Shown here: positions 12,201 to 21,992 of the stretch, piece by piece
How the letters are laid out: each line of letters opens with the position of its first letter
How positions within the stretch are numbered: the first letter of the stretch is position 1
Source of the DNA: Austropuccinia psidii
Taxonomy: Eukaryota > Basidiomycota > Pucciniomycetes > Pucciniales > Sphaerophragmiaceae
Assembly (NCBI GenBank): GCA_023105745.1
Contig: JALGQZ010000011.1
Coordinates: forward strand, 32,994,094 to 33,058,093
Length of the DNA: 64,000 bases
Reading direction: 5' to 3'
Notes under the pieces: model-generated
What the model saw: only the letters and a program-made list of their open reading frames with translations
Told to the model about the DNA's origin: nothing
The model's database searches: none
Program-made: the position numbers and the translations under genes

Positions 12201-13512
12201 TCATGACCTGTCTACAACTGTTATGACACATGTGTGCTTGGTTCTGTGGTAAATTATACCATCCAGTAGGTGAAATCTTCCTTCATCATAAGATTTTCTC
12301 CATACTTCATCCAAGGCATATATTAGAGAGTTGTCTTTACAGTCTTTGTTAAGTAATTGGCATAAGATGCTACAATTTTTATCTTGAGTGTAACTACTTC
12401 TGACTTCTTCAAAGAAGGTGGTGTTCAAGTCTGTAACACTTATTCCTTCTATTGAAATTTGTGGTGAAGCTTCTTCTAGCACATAAGCAGGATTATCAAT
12501 ATTATTTGGTAATGGCCATCTGCTTAGTCCATCTGCATTCTTATGAATATTCCCATCTTTATGAACAATAGTCATATTGCCTCTGTATTCTTGTATGGCT
12601 ATTTGCCATCTGAGCATATGTCTGGTGGGTGTTTTCATGTTCAAAAGTGATTTGACAGCTGTGCAATCTGTTATCACCTCAAAAACACATCCCTCTAAGA
12701 AGTAGCTCAATTTTTCCAAGGCCCAGACAAGGCATAGAAATTCCATCTGACTTGCTCCATATCTGGCTTCAGTTGGTTTGATTTGCCTGGATATGAAACA
12801 TATGGGTCCTTCTACAGGTTTATCATTTATGATCTGAACTTGGTGAAGTGCAGCACCTAGTCAATCCCCTGATGCATCAATATACAGTTTGAAAGGCAAT
12901 TTAAAGTCTGGCATCAGTAAGAATGGAGCAGTGGTCAATGCTTCTCTTAGAGACTCAAAAGCTTTGACTCTGTCAACAGTCATTTCAAATACTGTGTCTT
13001 TGTCATACAATTTATAAAGTGGTCTTGCTATAGATGCAAAATCTTTAATGTGCTGCCTGTAATATCCTGCAAAACCTAAGAATGACTGAATTTCCTTTTT
13101 GTTCTGAGGCATGGGTTTTAGAAATACTGCTGCAGCTTTGTTTTGGTCAATTCCAAGGGATAAACCAGATACAACATGTACTAGTGCCTTAAGTTCTTTA
13201 AATCCGAAATGGGATTTCTTCAAGGAGATTTTCATGTTGACTGATTGAATTTTTGTCAAAACTCTGGACAATCTGTACATGTGCTCCTCCCAAGTCTTGG
13301 AACAGACAATAATGTCATCAATGTAAATGATTAACCATTCCTCTGAGAGTTCTTCAGGGAAGATTTCATTCATCATTATTTGGAAGTGTGAAGGTGCATA
13401 TTTGATACCAAAGGGCATCCTCAAGTATGCATACACTCCACAATGAACAATAATTCTCAATTATTTTCTTGCTCTTGGTGTCACCACATTTTGATGGAAT
13501 CCTTTAAGGGCA
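12201..13512 (-). pseudogene. RT C-terminal half and RNase H of the minus-strand Gypsy pol
   Basis: Reading on the minus strand from the nested-element junction, the frame gives LKGFHQ (RT), YLRMPFGI, the catalytic YIDDII at about 13325-13340, [10 protein letters not shown], and LYIDAS, which starts RNase H. RNase H continues with [34 protein letters not shown] and ADGLSRW. In-frame stops occur at about 13462-13464 (TAA, just before LRIIVHC) and at 12858-12860 (TGA, between IDASGD and LGAAL). The part before LKGFHQ lies on the other side of the insertion and ends MDA at about 23686. Confidence 0.9.
13508..13512. other. 5-bp target-site duplication GGGCA (left copy)
   Basis: GGGCA precedes the TG of the inner LTR at 13513 and recurs at 23681-23685, after CTGTGACA. 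Removing the inner element and one copy restores the RT motif MDALKGFHQ on the minus strand, so both ends are exact. Confidence 0.93.
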
Positions 13513-14216
13513 TGTAACAACCATCCATCAGGGGTAAGGGTATTCATTCATACACCCACTCAAACACCTCAAATCAGCAAATCCAGTATCTGCATCAGCA
13601 GTCAGTTTCAGCAATCCTCATTCTGAAACATGCATACAGTTTGGTACATCAATACAGCCTGTCAATACTTGTACAGGATGGATTCACCCAATACAGTTTC
13701 AATACACCAGTATGAAACTGTATGATCACTCAAATACACCACACCTCTTGTACAGGTTCTGTACAGCTGTACAAGACCTGTATTGGCCAGACTCAATTCA
13801 ACAATCAATTATTCTCATGAAAATTCTTCTCTGGATCAAGGCTGGTGATTCTCACATATACCAGCCCCTCTTTCTCCCCCCTGGGGACTTTTCCCCAGTT
13901 AATTAATTTAGTTTATTTATCATTTCATAATTATTCTTATCCTTATTTTGGGTATTATAATTATTTAATTTTAAGTTAGTCTTTGCATTTCTCTCTTCGC
14001 CTGTACAGTATGAGTTGGGTGGCCATATCCTTATTAACCCTTCTCTTTCCATTCTGACAGGTTGAAACAGTGGACTTGGACTTGTTTGTGGTTGGCTCTT
14101 CTATTTCTTATTCTTATTTCTTTTGTTGCTGCTTTTCTTATATTCATTCTTTTAGTAATTCATCTTTAACACTCTTAAGTGTATCTCATCTTATCATATC
14201 CTTGAGCCCTCCATAA
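13513..14216 (+). repeat. 5' LTR of the young Gypsy element (3' end missing)
   Basis: Starts TGTAACAACC and matches 22920-23623 with two substitutions and no gaps, including a pyrimidine-rich block near 13865-13900. After CCATAA at 14216 the match stops: here A-CCTTTTC follows, whereas the 3' LTR continues 57 bp to CTGTGACA. The 64-codon reading frame in each LTR is identical because the LTRs are, and is not evidence of a gene. Confidence 0.9.
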
Positions 14217-14838
14217 ACCTTTTCATGATTTTATGATTTTTATGATTTTTTATGAATTTCCTCTCTCATCAATTTTCATCTCATTCTTTTCATTCTTATG
14301 AAAATTGATTCTTTTCCTTTCTTAATCATTGCTGACCATTTCATCACTTCATTTTACTTTTATCAATCAAATTTTTTCGGTGTTCTTATTCAGGTTTTAT
14401 CTAGGGATTATTGATTGGTTTGATTGATTGGATTATTCATTGGGATTCATTTGGGTTATTGATTCAGGATTTATTGGATTTATTGACTTTGAACTCTCAA
14501 GATATTGATTGATCCTCAAGAATTGATTTTGATTATTGATTTGATTTGACTCATCAAGATATTGAATTGATTTCTGAAGATTTTGAACTGATTGATTGAT
14601 TCCTCAAGACTTGATTTCATATTGAAGACACTTATTGATTGATTATTGATTTCCTCAAGATTATTGATATTTGATTGAATTGATTGTTGATTGATTGAAT
14701 TTATTTGACTGTTGATTGAATTTGATTCCTCAAGATTTGAATTGATTCCTCAAGATTCATCAAGATTTTATTGTGATTGATTTGGCCAAGCCTGATTATT
14801 CTTCTTAATACCATCAAGTTATTTTAATTCTTTTCATA
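14217..14838 (+). repeat. Leader of the young Gypsy element with imperfect short repeats
   Basis: Untranslated leader between the LTR and gag. From about 14400 to 14780 it is built from degenerate short units based on TTGATTGATT and CCTCAAGAT, forming an imperfect minisatellite. No TGG-type primer-binding site complementary to a tRNA 3' end is evident directly after 14216. Gag starts at the first ATG after the repeats. Confidence 0.7.
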
Positions 14839-16200
14839 ATGCCAGTCCAGCATAGCCCCCCAGCAAAGAATACTAGATCCCAGAAAATTCCAGCTGTTCT
14901 CACTCCTACAGCAAGGGCTCCTCTTGACCGCACACCATCAGTTCATCAACTGAGTGCAAATTTGGACAGAGGACCACCAATGGAAGGAGCAGCACCCTCA
15001 AGAAGAGGTGGAATGAAATCTAGAAGATCAAGATCCTTTTCTGGACTTTTGGGTGGCTACCCTGGCATGTCTGAAGGTGCAAGAGCAAGATTAGGGGAAG
15101 TAGAAGATGAAGAGGGGGAAGAGTCTGTGGAAGAGGAAGATTCTGGGGAAACTGAAGTGGCAGATGCCTTGGCAAATGCTCCAGAGGTACCTCAGGGTTC
15201 TAATCTAGCCCTTTCTAGTCAACCTCTTGTCTCTCAAACTGATCCAAGTCTCCTCAAGATGATGGAGCAGATGACTCAATTCATGGGACAACTCACTCAA
15301 GCAGTTGCCCCCAGGGACAATTCCAAAGCCCCTGCTTTCAAGACTCCATCCATGAAGGCACCTGATTCTTTTGATGGTACTCAAGCTCATAAGTTGAGAG
15401 GATTTATCCAATCCTGTCAACTAATCTTCCATAATGATCCAGCAAACTTCTTCTCTGACAGGAAGAAGGTTTTGTACTCAACTTCTTTTCTTACTGGTAG
15501 AGCTGGCAAATGGATTGAACCCTATCTCTCAAATATTTCCAATGAAGACCCTTCCTACCTCCTCAATAATTGGCCATTGTTTGAATCTCAATTATTCACT
15601 CTGTTTGGTGACCCCAATGAAGTCAGGAAAGCTGAACAAGAGTTGGACAATTTGAGGATGAAGGAAAGTGGTCATGTTTCCTTGTACATAGCAGATTTCA
15701 GAAGCTTAATGTCAAGAATTGGAGATTGGGGGGAAAGAGCTTATATCCATGTTTACAGAAGAGGATTGGCATCAAGATTATTGGATCAGTTGGCCTCTCA
15801 CCCTGGAACTTTTGATACTCTTCAAGAACTTATGGATGTCACTCTAGAATTAGACACAAGATATCATGAGAGGCAAAAGGAAAAGGGTGGCAATCAAGAA
15901 AAGAAGCCTCCAGTCAGTGGATCCAATCAGTCTAGGCCTCCTCAAAACTCATTTCAAAAGAGGCCTCATCAGAAGAAGAATAAGAAGGGCAAGCAATTTC
16001 AATCTTCAAAGGACAAACCCCATGCTGCTCTCCTCAATAAGGACAATAAGTTAATCGGTTCTGAAAAGGAGAGGAGGATTCAAGCAGGGCTGTGTACTTA
16101 TTGTGGTGGCAAGCACCCAATTGAAAAATGCTTCAAGAGACCTCAGAACAAGCCTGGGTCATCATCAAAAGGCTTCCCTAGCAAGCAGGGAAAAGCCTGA
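14839..16200 (+). CDS. gag: Gag polyprotein (453 aa), intact
   Basis: Structural capsid/nucleocapsid protein of the young Gypsy element. Residues 1-110 are a low-complexity N-terminus with an acidic run (EDEEGEESVEEE near 93-104). Residues about 175-340 form the retrotransposon Gag core, including APDSFDGT, WIEPYL and DFRSLMSRIG..A..YRRGL. A basic linker follows. A zinc knuckle at about 419-431 has spacing C-x2-C-x3-H-x4-C (CTYCGGKHPIEKC), one residue shorter than the usual CCHC. The ATG at 14839 is the first in frame after the repetitive leader. The frame ends in TGA at 16198-16200, four codons after a -1 slippery site. Matches a Gag family I recall from A. psidii. Confidence 0.93.
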   Translation: MPVQHSPPAKNTRSQKIPAVLTPTARAPLDRTPSVHQLSANLDRGPPMEGAAPSRRGGMKSRRSRSFSGLLGGYPGMSEGARARLGEVEDEEGEESVEEEDSGETEVADALANAPEVPQGSNLALSSQPLVSQTDPSLLKMMEQMTQFMGQLTQAVAPRDNSKAPAFKTPSMKAPDSFDGTQAHKLRGFIQSCQLIFHNDPANFFSDRKKVLYSTSFLTGRAGKWIEPYLSNISNEDPSYLLNNWPLFESQLFTLFGDPNEVRKAEQELDNLRMKESGHVSLYIADFRSLMSRIGDWGERAYIHVYRRGLASRLLDQLASHPGTFDTLQELMDVTLELDTRYHERQKEKGGNQEKKPPVSGSNQSRPPQNSFQKRPHQKKNKKGKQFQSSKDKPHAALLNKDNKLIGSEKERRIQAGLCTYCGGKHPIEKCFKRPQNKPGSSSKGFPSKQGKA

Positions 16201-19200
16201 GTGGGGATCATGATGTGTTCAATGGTTCTCACTTATTTCCTTCAAGAGCACAATTGTGCACTCTGAATACTAGTGTCAAGAAATCTTTAAAATTTCTTAT
16301 TTTCTCTTCTGTCTCTGATATTTTTTATAGTATTCTCATTGATTCTGGTGCTACAAACTCTTTTATTGCAAAGAATTTTGTTCTCAAGTACTCATTGACT
16401 CTGTCAGAGCTCCCTGAAAAGATTCCTCCTTTCATTTTGGATTCTAATGAATCCCCTGCCTTGTTCATCACCCATTATACCAAGTGGGTAGTTGACTTGC
16501 CTTCCTTCCCAAGCTTTGAATGGGATTTCTTTATCATAGATTCACCCAAAGGAGAAGACCTGATATTGGGCTATGATTTCCTTTACCATTTCAATCCCAT
16601 TATTGATTGGAAAAATGGATTGATCACCTATGATTCTAATCATAAGGATTCTAGTGGTATTATTCCTTCTACTAGTAATGACTTAGCCACTGCTTTCAAC
16701 AGTGTTGCTCTGGCTGGTGAACTTAAGACACCTTCCATCCCTTCTTCTGTCCATATCCCTTCCATAATTCCCTCTCAGTCATTACTTCCATCAAGAGATG
16801 AAGTCTTCAAAGAGATAAAGGATGTTGGAGAAGATGTTGCCATATCTTCACTTCATCTCTTCCAAGGGGATATGGACCTTCCTCCCTTATCTTTTCATGC
16901 ATCCCTGGAGGAGCAGTGGGATGAGGAGGAAGAGCCAGAAGAAATTGAAACTGTGCTGAAGGTTGTTCCTCCTGCTTATCACCAATATTTGGATGTATTC
17001 TCCAAGGTGAAAGCAGAGAAACTTCCTCCACACCGCGCCTGTGATCACCATATCGAATTGGAGGGTCTTCTACCTCCAATTGGTGTTATCTACTCATTAT
17101 CAAATCAAGAGTCAGAAACACTGCGGGCCTACATTTCAGAGAATTTAGAGAAAGGTTTCATTAGACCAAGCTCCTCTTCAACAGGAGCACCTGTCCTTTT
17201 TGTCAAGAAAAAGGATGGAGGTCTTCGTTTGTGTGTTGACTACCGCAAACTCAATGCTGTGACTAGGAAGAACAGATACCCTGTTCCTCCTATGAACCAG
17301 CTTCTTACCGTATTCAACGGTTCCACTATCTTCTCCAAGATAGATTTGCGTGGTGCATATAACCTTCTGAGAATCAAAGAGGGGGATGAGCACTTAACTG
17401 CCTTTAGAACCAAATATGGCAGTTATGAGTATTTGGTCATGCCATTTGGTTTGACCAATGCTCCTGCTTCTTTCCAAAATCTAGTAAATGATATCTTTGC
17501 AGATTTTTTGGATGTGTTTGTTGTGGTTTATCTAGATGATATTATGGTCTTTTCCAGTTCTGAGGAGGAACATGTCAAACATGTGGCCTCTGTCCTCCAA
17601 AGACTGAGGGACAATAATCTATTTGCCAAAGCCTCCAAGTGTGTATTCCATGCCTCAAGTGTGGAATACTTGGGCTATGTTGTTTCAAGTGATGGCCTCA
17701 AGATGGATTCTTCAAAAGTTCAGCAAATCCTCAATTGGCCTCAGCCCAGAAACATCAAGGCTCTTCAATCTTTTCTTGGCTTTGCCAATTTTTATCGACG
17801 TTTCATTAAAAATTATTCCAAAAAAATCACTTCTCTCACTTCCCTCCTTAAAAAAGATTCTCCCTTTATCTTCAATGAGGAAGCTCTTAGTCAGTTTCAA
17901 GCACTCAAAGAAGCTTTCACCTCTGCTCCTATCTTATCTCATTTTGATCCTTCTCTACCTACTATAGTAGAGACTGATGCTTCTGATTATGCATTGGGCA
18001 CCGTACTGAGTCAGGTGAATGACTCTGGAAAGCATCCCATTGCATTTGATAGTCGCAAGCTCTTACCAGCTGAACTCAACTATGAAATTCATGACAAGGA
18101 ACTCCTTGGCATAGTTTGGGCTCTCAAGCGCTGGAGGGCATTTCTTCTTTCTCTTTCCAATCCTTTTGAGGTCTTGACAGACCACTCTTCCTTGCAGTTT
18201 TTCATGTCTTCTAAAGTTCTTACTCGTCGTCAGGCCCGTTGGGCTGAATTTCTCTCAGAATTTCATTTCACTATCACTTACCGCCCAGGCAGGCTGGCCA
18301 CTTTGCCGGATGCCTTGTCACGTCGGGACGACGTGTACCCAGAGAGGGGGGTGGACTTCATCAGCAAGAATCCTCACAATTTTCATCAAATACTTAAGCA
18401 AGATGGAATTCAAGAGTCAAGATTCTTCTCAATCAAAGTGGAAATTTTCTCAGATTTAGTTGACAAGATTCAAGAAGAAGTATGGCAAGACAAAGACTAT
18501 AAAGAAATACTCAAGCAACTAGCAAGAGGTGAATCAGTTCCAGATTATTCTCTTGAACCTCAAGCCAAGTTATTATTATTCAAAGATAGAGTGGTAATCC
18601 CAAGCAATGAAGAACTTCAACTCAATATTCTTCAAAAGCGTCATGACTCACCATTGGCTGGCCATCCTGGCCAGGAGAAGACCCTCAAGCTCATCAAGAG
18701 GGATTTTTATTGGGCTGGCATGAATCAATTCATCAAGGACTATGTGTCCTCATGTCAGCAATGTTCAAGAAACAAGAACATCCATCACAAGAAGTTTGGA
18801 TTACTCAAGCCTCTTTCAATTCCATCTGGTCCTTGGAATTCATTATCAATGGACTTTATCACTCAATTGCCACTTTCCAACAACTTTGATTCAATTTTAG
18901 TAGTTGTGGACAGATTCTCAAAAATGGCAATCTTCATTCCAACTTATGGCACAATCACTGCTCTGGATTTAGCTCAAATATTCATTAGCCATGTATTTTC
19001 CAAGCATGGACTCCCAGTCAGTATTGTAAGTGATAGAGGATCCTTATTTGTTTCATCATTCTGGACTCAATTGTGTCAGCAGCTCAAGATATCAAGAGAT
19101 CTTTCAACTGCCTTTCACCCTGAAACAGATGGACAGAGAGAGAGGGTAAATCAGATACTAGAACAGTACCTTCGGATGTATGTCAGCTATCATCAAGATG

Positions 19201-19916
19201 ACTGGTACACCTGGCTCCCTCTGGCTGAATTTGCCTATAATAATGCAGAACATTCATCAACCAAGCAATCACCCTTTTTCACCATTTATGGAAGAAATCC
19301 CAGCTTTGACTCAATCCATATTTCTCAAGACTCACCTGCTGGAAAGTTATCAACAAAACTCCAATCAGTACAGCAAGTTGTCAAAGAAGAATTAGAGTCA
19401 GCAATAAGGAGATTCAAGAAGTATGCAGATAGAAATAGGGCAATTCCACCTGATTTCCAACCTGGGGACAAAGTATGGCTAGCTTCCAAGAACATCAAGA
19501 CAACAAGACCCACCAAGAAATTATCAGAAAGATGGTTGGGACCCTTTGAAGTTCTTAAGAAGATTGGCAGCCATGCATATCACCTCAAGTTGCCTCAGCA
19601 ATGGAAGACAGTTCACCCTGTATTCCATGTGTCCTTATTAGAACCAGTCAAGCATTCAACTATCCGAAATCGTCATCAATTGCCGCCACCACCAGTTTTA
19701 GTGGAAGAGCAAGAAGAATGGGAAGTGGCTCAGGTTCTGGACTCAAAACTCAAAAGAGGTAATTTATGGTATCTTGTAGAGTGGAAAGGATTCAGTGAAG
19801 ACCCAGAAAGAACCACTTGGGAACCAGCTTCCAACCTTACCAACTCACCAGACCTTGTCAAGGATTTCCACTCATTGTATCCAGACAAGCCTGGTCCAAA
19901 TACCTCAAGAGTTTGA
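16182..19916 (+). CDS. pol: Pol polyprotein: protease, RT, RNase H, integrase, chromodomain; intact, -1 frame to gag
   Basis: The pol frame is open from 16182 and overlaps the end of gag, so translation is expected by -1 frameshifting at 16188-16194; the first ATG-like codon at 16215 is GTG. Numbering from 16215: aspartic protease DSGA at 43-46; RT with VDYRKLNA 341-348, MPFGLTNAP and YLDD 439-442; RNase H acidic residues D588, E629, D656 and D699 (TDAS, DKEL, TDHS, LPDALSR); integrase zinc module H810, H817, C847, C850; DDE residues D880, D940 and E976 with D-x59-D-x35-E spacing; GPF motif at 1109-1111; chromodomain about 1168-1215 (VEWKGF, TWEPASNL). The domain order and chromodomain identify a Ty3/Gypsy chromovirus-type Pol. 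No stop or missing catalytic residue is seen. Confidence 0.95.
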   Translation, partial: QAGKSLSGDHDVFNGSHLFPSRAQLCTLNTSVKKSLKFLIFSSVSDIFYSILIDSGATNSFIAKNFVLKYSLTLSELPEKIPPFILDSNESPALFITHYTKWVVDLPSFPSFEWDFFIIDSPKGEDLILGYDFLYHFNPIIDWKNGLITYDSNHKDSSGIIPSTSNDLATAFNSVALAGELKTPSIPSSVHIPSIIPSQSLLPSRDEVFKEIKDVGEDVAISSLHLFQGDMDLPPLSFHASLEEQWDEEEEPEEIETVLKVVPPAYHQYLDVFSKVKAEKLPPHRACDHHIELEGLLPPIGVIYSLSNQESETLRAYISENLEKGFIRPSSSSTGAPVLFVKKKDGGLRLCVDYRKLNAVTRKNRYPVPPMNQLLTVFNGSTIFSKIDLRGAYNLLRIKEGDEHLTAFRTKYGSYEYLVMPFGLTNAPASFQNLVNDIFADFLDVFVVVYLDDIMVFSSSEEEHVKHVASVLQRLRDNNLFAKASKCVFHASSVEYLGYVVSSDGLKMDSSKVQQILNWPQPRNIKALQSFLGFANFYRRFIKNYSKKITSLTSLLKKDSPFIFNEEALSQFQALKEAFTSAPILSHFDPSLPTIVETDASDYALGTVLSQVNDSGKHPIAFDSRKLLPAELNYEIHDKELLGIVWALKRWRAFLLSLSNPFEVLTDHSSLQFFMSSKVLTRRQARWAEFLSEFHFTITYRPGRLATLPDALSRRDDVYPERGVDFISKNPHNFHQILKQDGIQESRFFSIKVEIFSDLVDKIQEEVWQDKDYKEILKQLARGESVPDYSLEPQAKLLLFKDRVVIPSNEELQLNILQKRHDSPLAGHPGQEKTLKLIKRDFYWAGMNQFIKDYVSSCQQCSRNKNIHHKKFGLLKPLSIPSGPWNSLSMDFITQLPLSNNFDSILVVVDRFSKMAIFIPTYGTITALDLAQIFISHVFSKHGLPVSIVSDRGSLFVSSFWTQLCQQLKISRDLSTAFHPETDGQRERVNQILEQYLRMYVSYHQDDWYTWLPLAEFAYNNAEHSSTKQSPFFTIYGRNPSFDSIHISQDSPAGKLSTKLQSVQQVVKEELESAIRRFKKYADRNRAIPPDFQPGDKVWLASKNIKTTRPTKKLSERWLGPFEVLKKIGSHAYHLKLPQQWKTVHPVFHVSLLEPVKHSTIRNRHQLPPPPVLVEEQEEWEVAQVLDSKLKRGNLWYLVEWKGFSEDPERTTWEPASNLTNSPDLVKDFHSLYPDKPGPNTSRV
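16188..16194 (+). promoter_or_regulatory. -1 ribosomal frameshift site GGGAAAA
   Basis: The heptamer fits X-XXY-YYZ with gag-frame codons GGA AAA. A -1 slip puts ribosomes on GGG AAA and exactly into the pol frame, which has a stop (TAG at 16179-16181) just upstream. The gag stop follows at 16198. A downstream stimulatory structure was not computed. Confidence 0.8.
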
Positions 19917-19917
19917 T

Positions 19918-20690
19918 TTTATGGTGCTTGGTGGGGAGAAGAAGTTATGAAAGTAAGTTCCTCTCCTGGCATGCACCTTTAAGGGGGTATTCTACCCATA
20001 TGTTGTTGTAAGCATCACCTTGGCCACTTTGTGAGCACTTGTCAATTCTTTGGACAGGTTCAGGAAGCATACAACATCAATACCCTCCATTTGGACCTTA
20101 TCAAGATATGGCCAAATGTCTCTTTCTTTCTTTTGTTTTCATTTTCTTTCTTTATTATCATTTCATTTTATGCCAATCATCATAATTCAAGACATTCATT
20201 ACTTCAAGTCATTTACGGCAATTCATTTCAGTAGTCATTTATGGCAAATCATTTCAGAAGGCATTTATGGCAATTTATTTCAGTCTTATGGTGCTTGGTG
20301 GGGAGTGGAAGTTATGAAAGTAAGTTCCATCTCCTGGTATGCATCCCTGAGGGTTCTACTTCTTGTAAAACATCACCTTGGCCACTCTGTGAGCATCAAA
20401 TGCTTGGTTTCCATTTTTCAGACACTTCTTGGCCAGAATCAAGCAACTCACCACAAGAAGGACCAGCCATCAGGAATTTTTCTTTATTTCTTTCTTTACT
20501 CTCATTTTCTCTTATTCTTTCATTTTTTCTTTCTTTCTTTACTTGTATAATTTTCTTCTTTTATTTCTTTAAAGCAGCAGCATCCCCTCCCCAAATCATG
20601 TATTGGGAGGTTCCATTATCTTTTTTATTTTTTATTTTTTTAGTAGTTATAAGAGTGGGGATAGAAGTCAAACCAAACACAAACAAGGAA
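19918..20690 (+). repeat. Duplicated 3' internal segment after pol, plus short tandem repeats
   Basis: The segment starting TTATGGTGCTTGGTGGGGAG at 19918 recurs at 20286, again followed by GTTATGAAAGTAAGTTCC, a CTGG-ATGCA block and CATCACCTTGGCCACT..GTGAGCA, so about 150 bp is duplicated. Between them, units of roughly 25 bp (CATTTATGGCAATTCATTTCAG-like) repeat three times at 20208-20282. The overlapping plus-strand frames here (20031-20807) have no recognisable domain. Confidence 0.7.
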
Positions 20691-20697
20691 AAGGAAA

Positions 20698-21992
20698 CTA
20701 GTTATCTCTACCCAAGTCATCAAAAGTTCTCTGGAAGTCATTTATCAACTCATCTTCATACCAGGCAAATTTTGCAGCCATCTCTTCAGAAGCAGTACCT
20801 GGAATAGTCCTGTCATTGGCATACATAATCACCTCTCTGCTATTTCTATCAACCCTCCTGAACAATCTGGCCACAGCATCTTGATTTTCACTAGCCGCGT
20901 TGGGATCTTCTCTGGTAACCCGGATAGGCCAACGTTCTCTTCTTTGGAAGACTTGGGCGGCAGGAAACGGCAAAGGGGATAATCCATCTCTTCTTCTGCT
21001 GGAGCTGGCCACAGGTTGGAGTTGACGGGAGGTGGTTATGGGTGAGTTTCTAGGCTGTTGAACTGGTGATGGTCTTACTGCTGGAATCAAGGCAGGCCTG
21101 GTGGTATGGGAAGTAGTTGGTGAAGGAGGAGGAAGGGTTGTAGGAATAGAGGCAAGCATTGGTTGAAAGGTTCTTGGAGTACTGGGAATGACTTGACTTT
21201 GGAATCTGGTGTTGGCAAGAGGTTGAGAGGAGGAATTGCTGGATGGATGGCCACTTGAATGGGGAATAACTTGAACTTCTTCACCATCCAACTCATCACT
21301 TCCTTCAGCATCTGGATCTGATGGGGAATCAACAATTCTTCTTAGCTTCTTCACTACTTTCACCACTCCATCAGCATTGGTCCTTGAAATTGGAACTTCT
21401 GAGCTGTAGTGGATGGGCCTACCACCAATTGGAATGGACCCTCCAACATTAGTCCATCTGGCCACATCCCTCTGCCTGGAACCAGTCACTACATCAAGAT
21501 ATCAGCACCAATTCAATCAAAATATGCAAAGCACTCACATTGAGAAAATCCAGAAGTGGCATCAGGGGTAGGCTCCTCAAGAATGGGGAATTCCTGCCCA
21601 TAAGGCCCATCCTTCCTACTCCACAAGTGTCTCTTGACCCGGGACAAAGTTGATCCGGTACGGCGGCATGGCTTCTTCCCAATAAAGCAGAAATGGCATT
21701 TTGACGATCGAGGATTGTAATGTTGAAAGCAATCCTTACCCCTGGCCAAACACTCAGTACAGGCAGGATCAAGAACTTCAACTGCTCTGAACCCATCATA
21801 TGTTTGGGAGGGGTCAAAATGGCCAGAAGACGCCATGGAGGGAGAAGACAATCGACTGAAGACGCCAGAACCATGAAGAACAGACGGTGGCGGTGCAGAA
21901 GGGGAAGATTCAGTGAGTTCAGTCAGTTTGGAACTCATAACTGAAGAAAGTGCAAGCAGAAGATTCAAGACGTCAGAATCAATCCACTCCAC
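20698..21992 (-). CDS. Antisense spliced gene: protein with a Zn2Cys6-like cysteine cluster
   Basis: Encoded opposite to gag-pol, between pol and the 3' LTR. Exon 1 is 21539-21992, exon 2 is 20698-21488. A 50-nt intron (21489-21538) has a GTGAGT donor and TAG acceptor and joins the frames cleanly across the GFSQ/TGSRQ boundary. The product is 414 aa from the first ATG, or 396 aa if translation starts at Met19 (21936-21938), which fits relatives I recall better. Cys78-x2-Cys81-x6-Cys88-x10-Cys99-x2-Cys102-x6-Cys109 has the spacing of a fungal Zn(II)2Cys6 binuclear cluster, followed by RR. The middle is Ser/Pro-rich and disordered-looking; the C-terminal about 90 residues look folded (QVFQRRERWPIRV .. 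EEMAAKFAWYEDEL .. F..TFDDLG). Probably a nuclear DNA-binding accessory protein; this is inference. No lesions seen. Zn-cluster proteins often bind CGG triplets, and a CGG array lies at 22291-22332. Confidence 0.82.

Noticed and set aside
13712..13906. 64-codon frame identical in both LTRs of the young element (also 23119-23313)
   Set aside because: LTR duplicates; no protein resemblance.
20031..20807. Three overlapping plus-strand frames after pol
   Set aside because: Translate duplicated and low-complexity DNA in different frames; the convergent antisense gene explains the coding signal near 20.7 kb.
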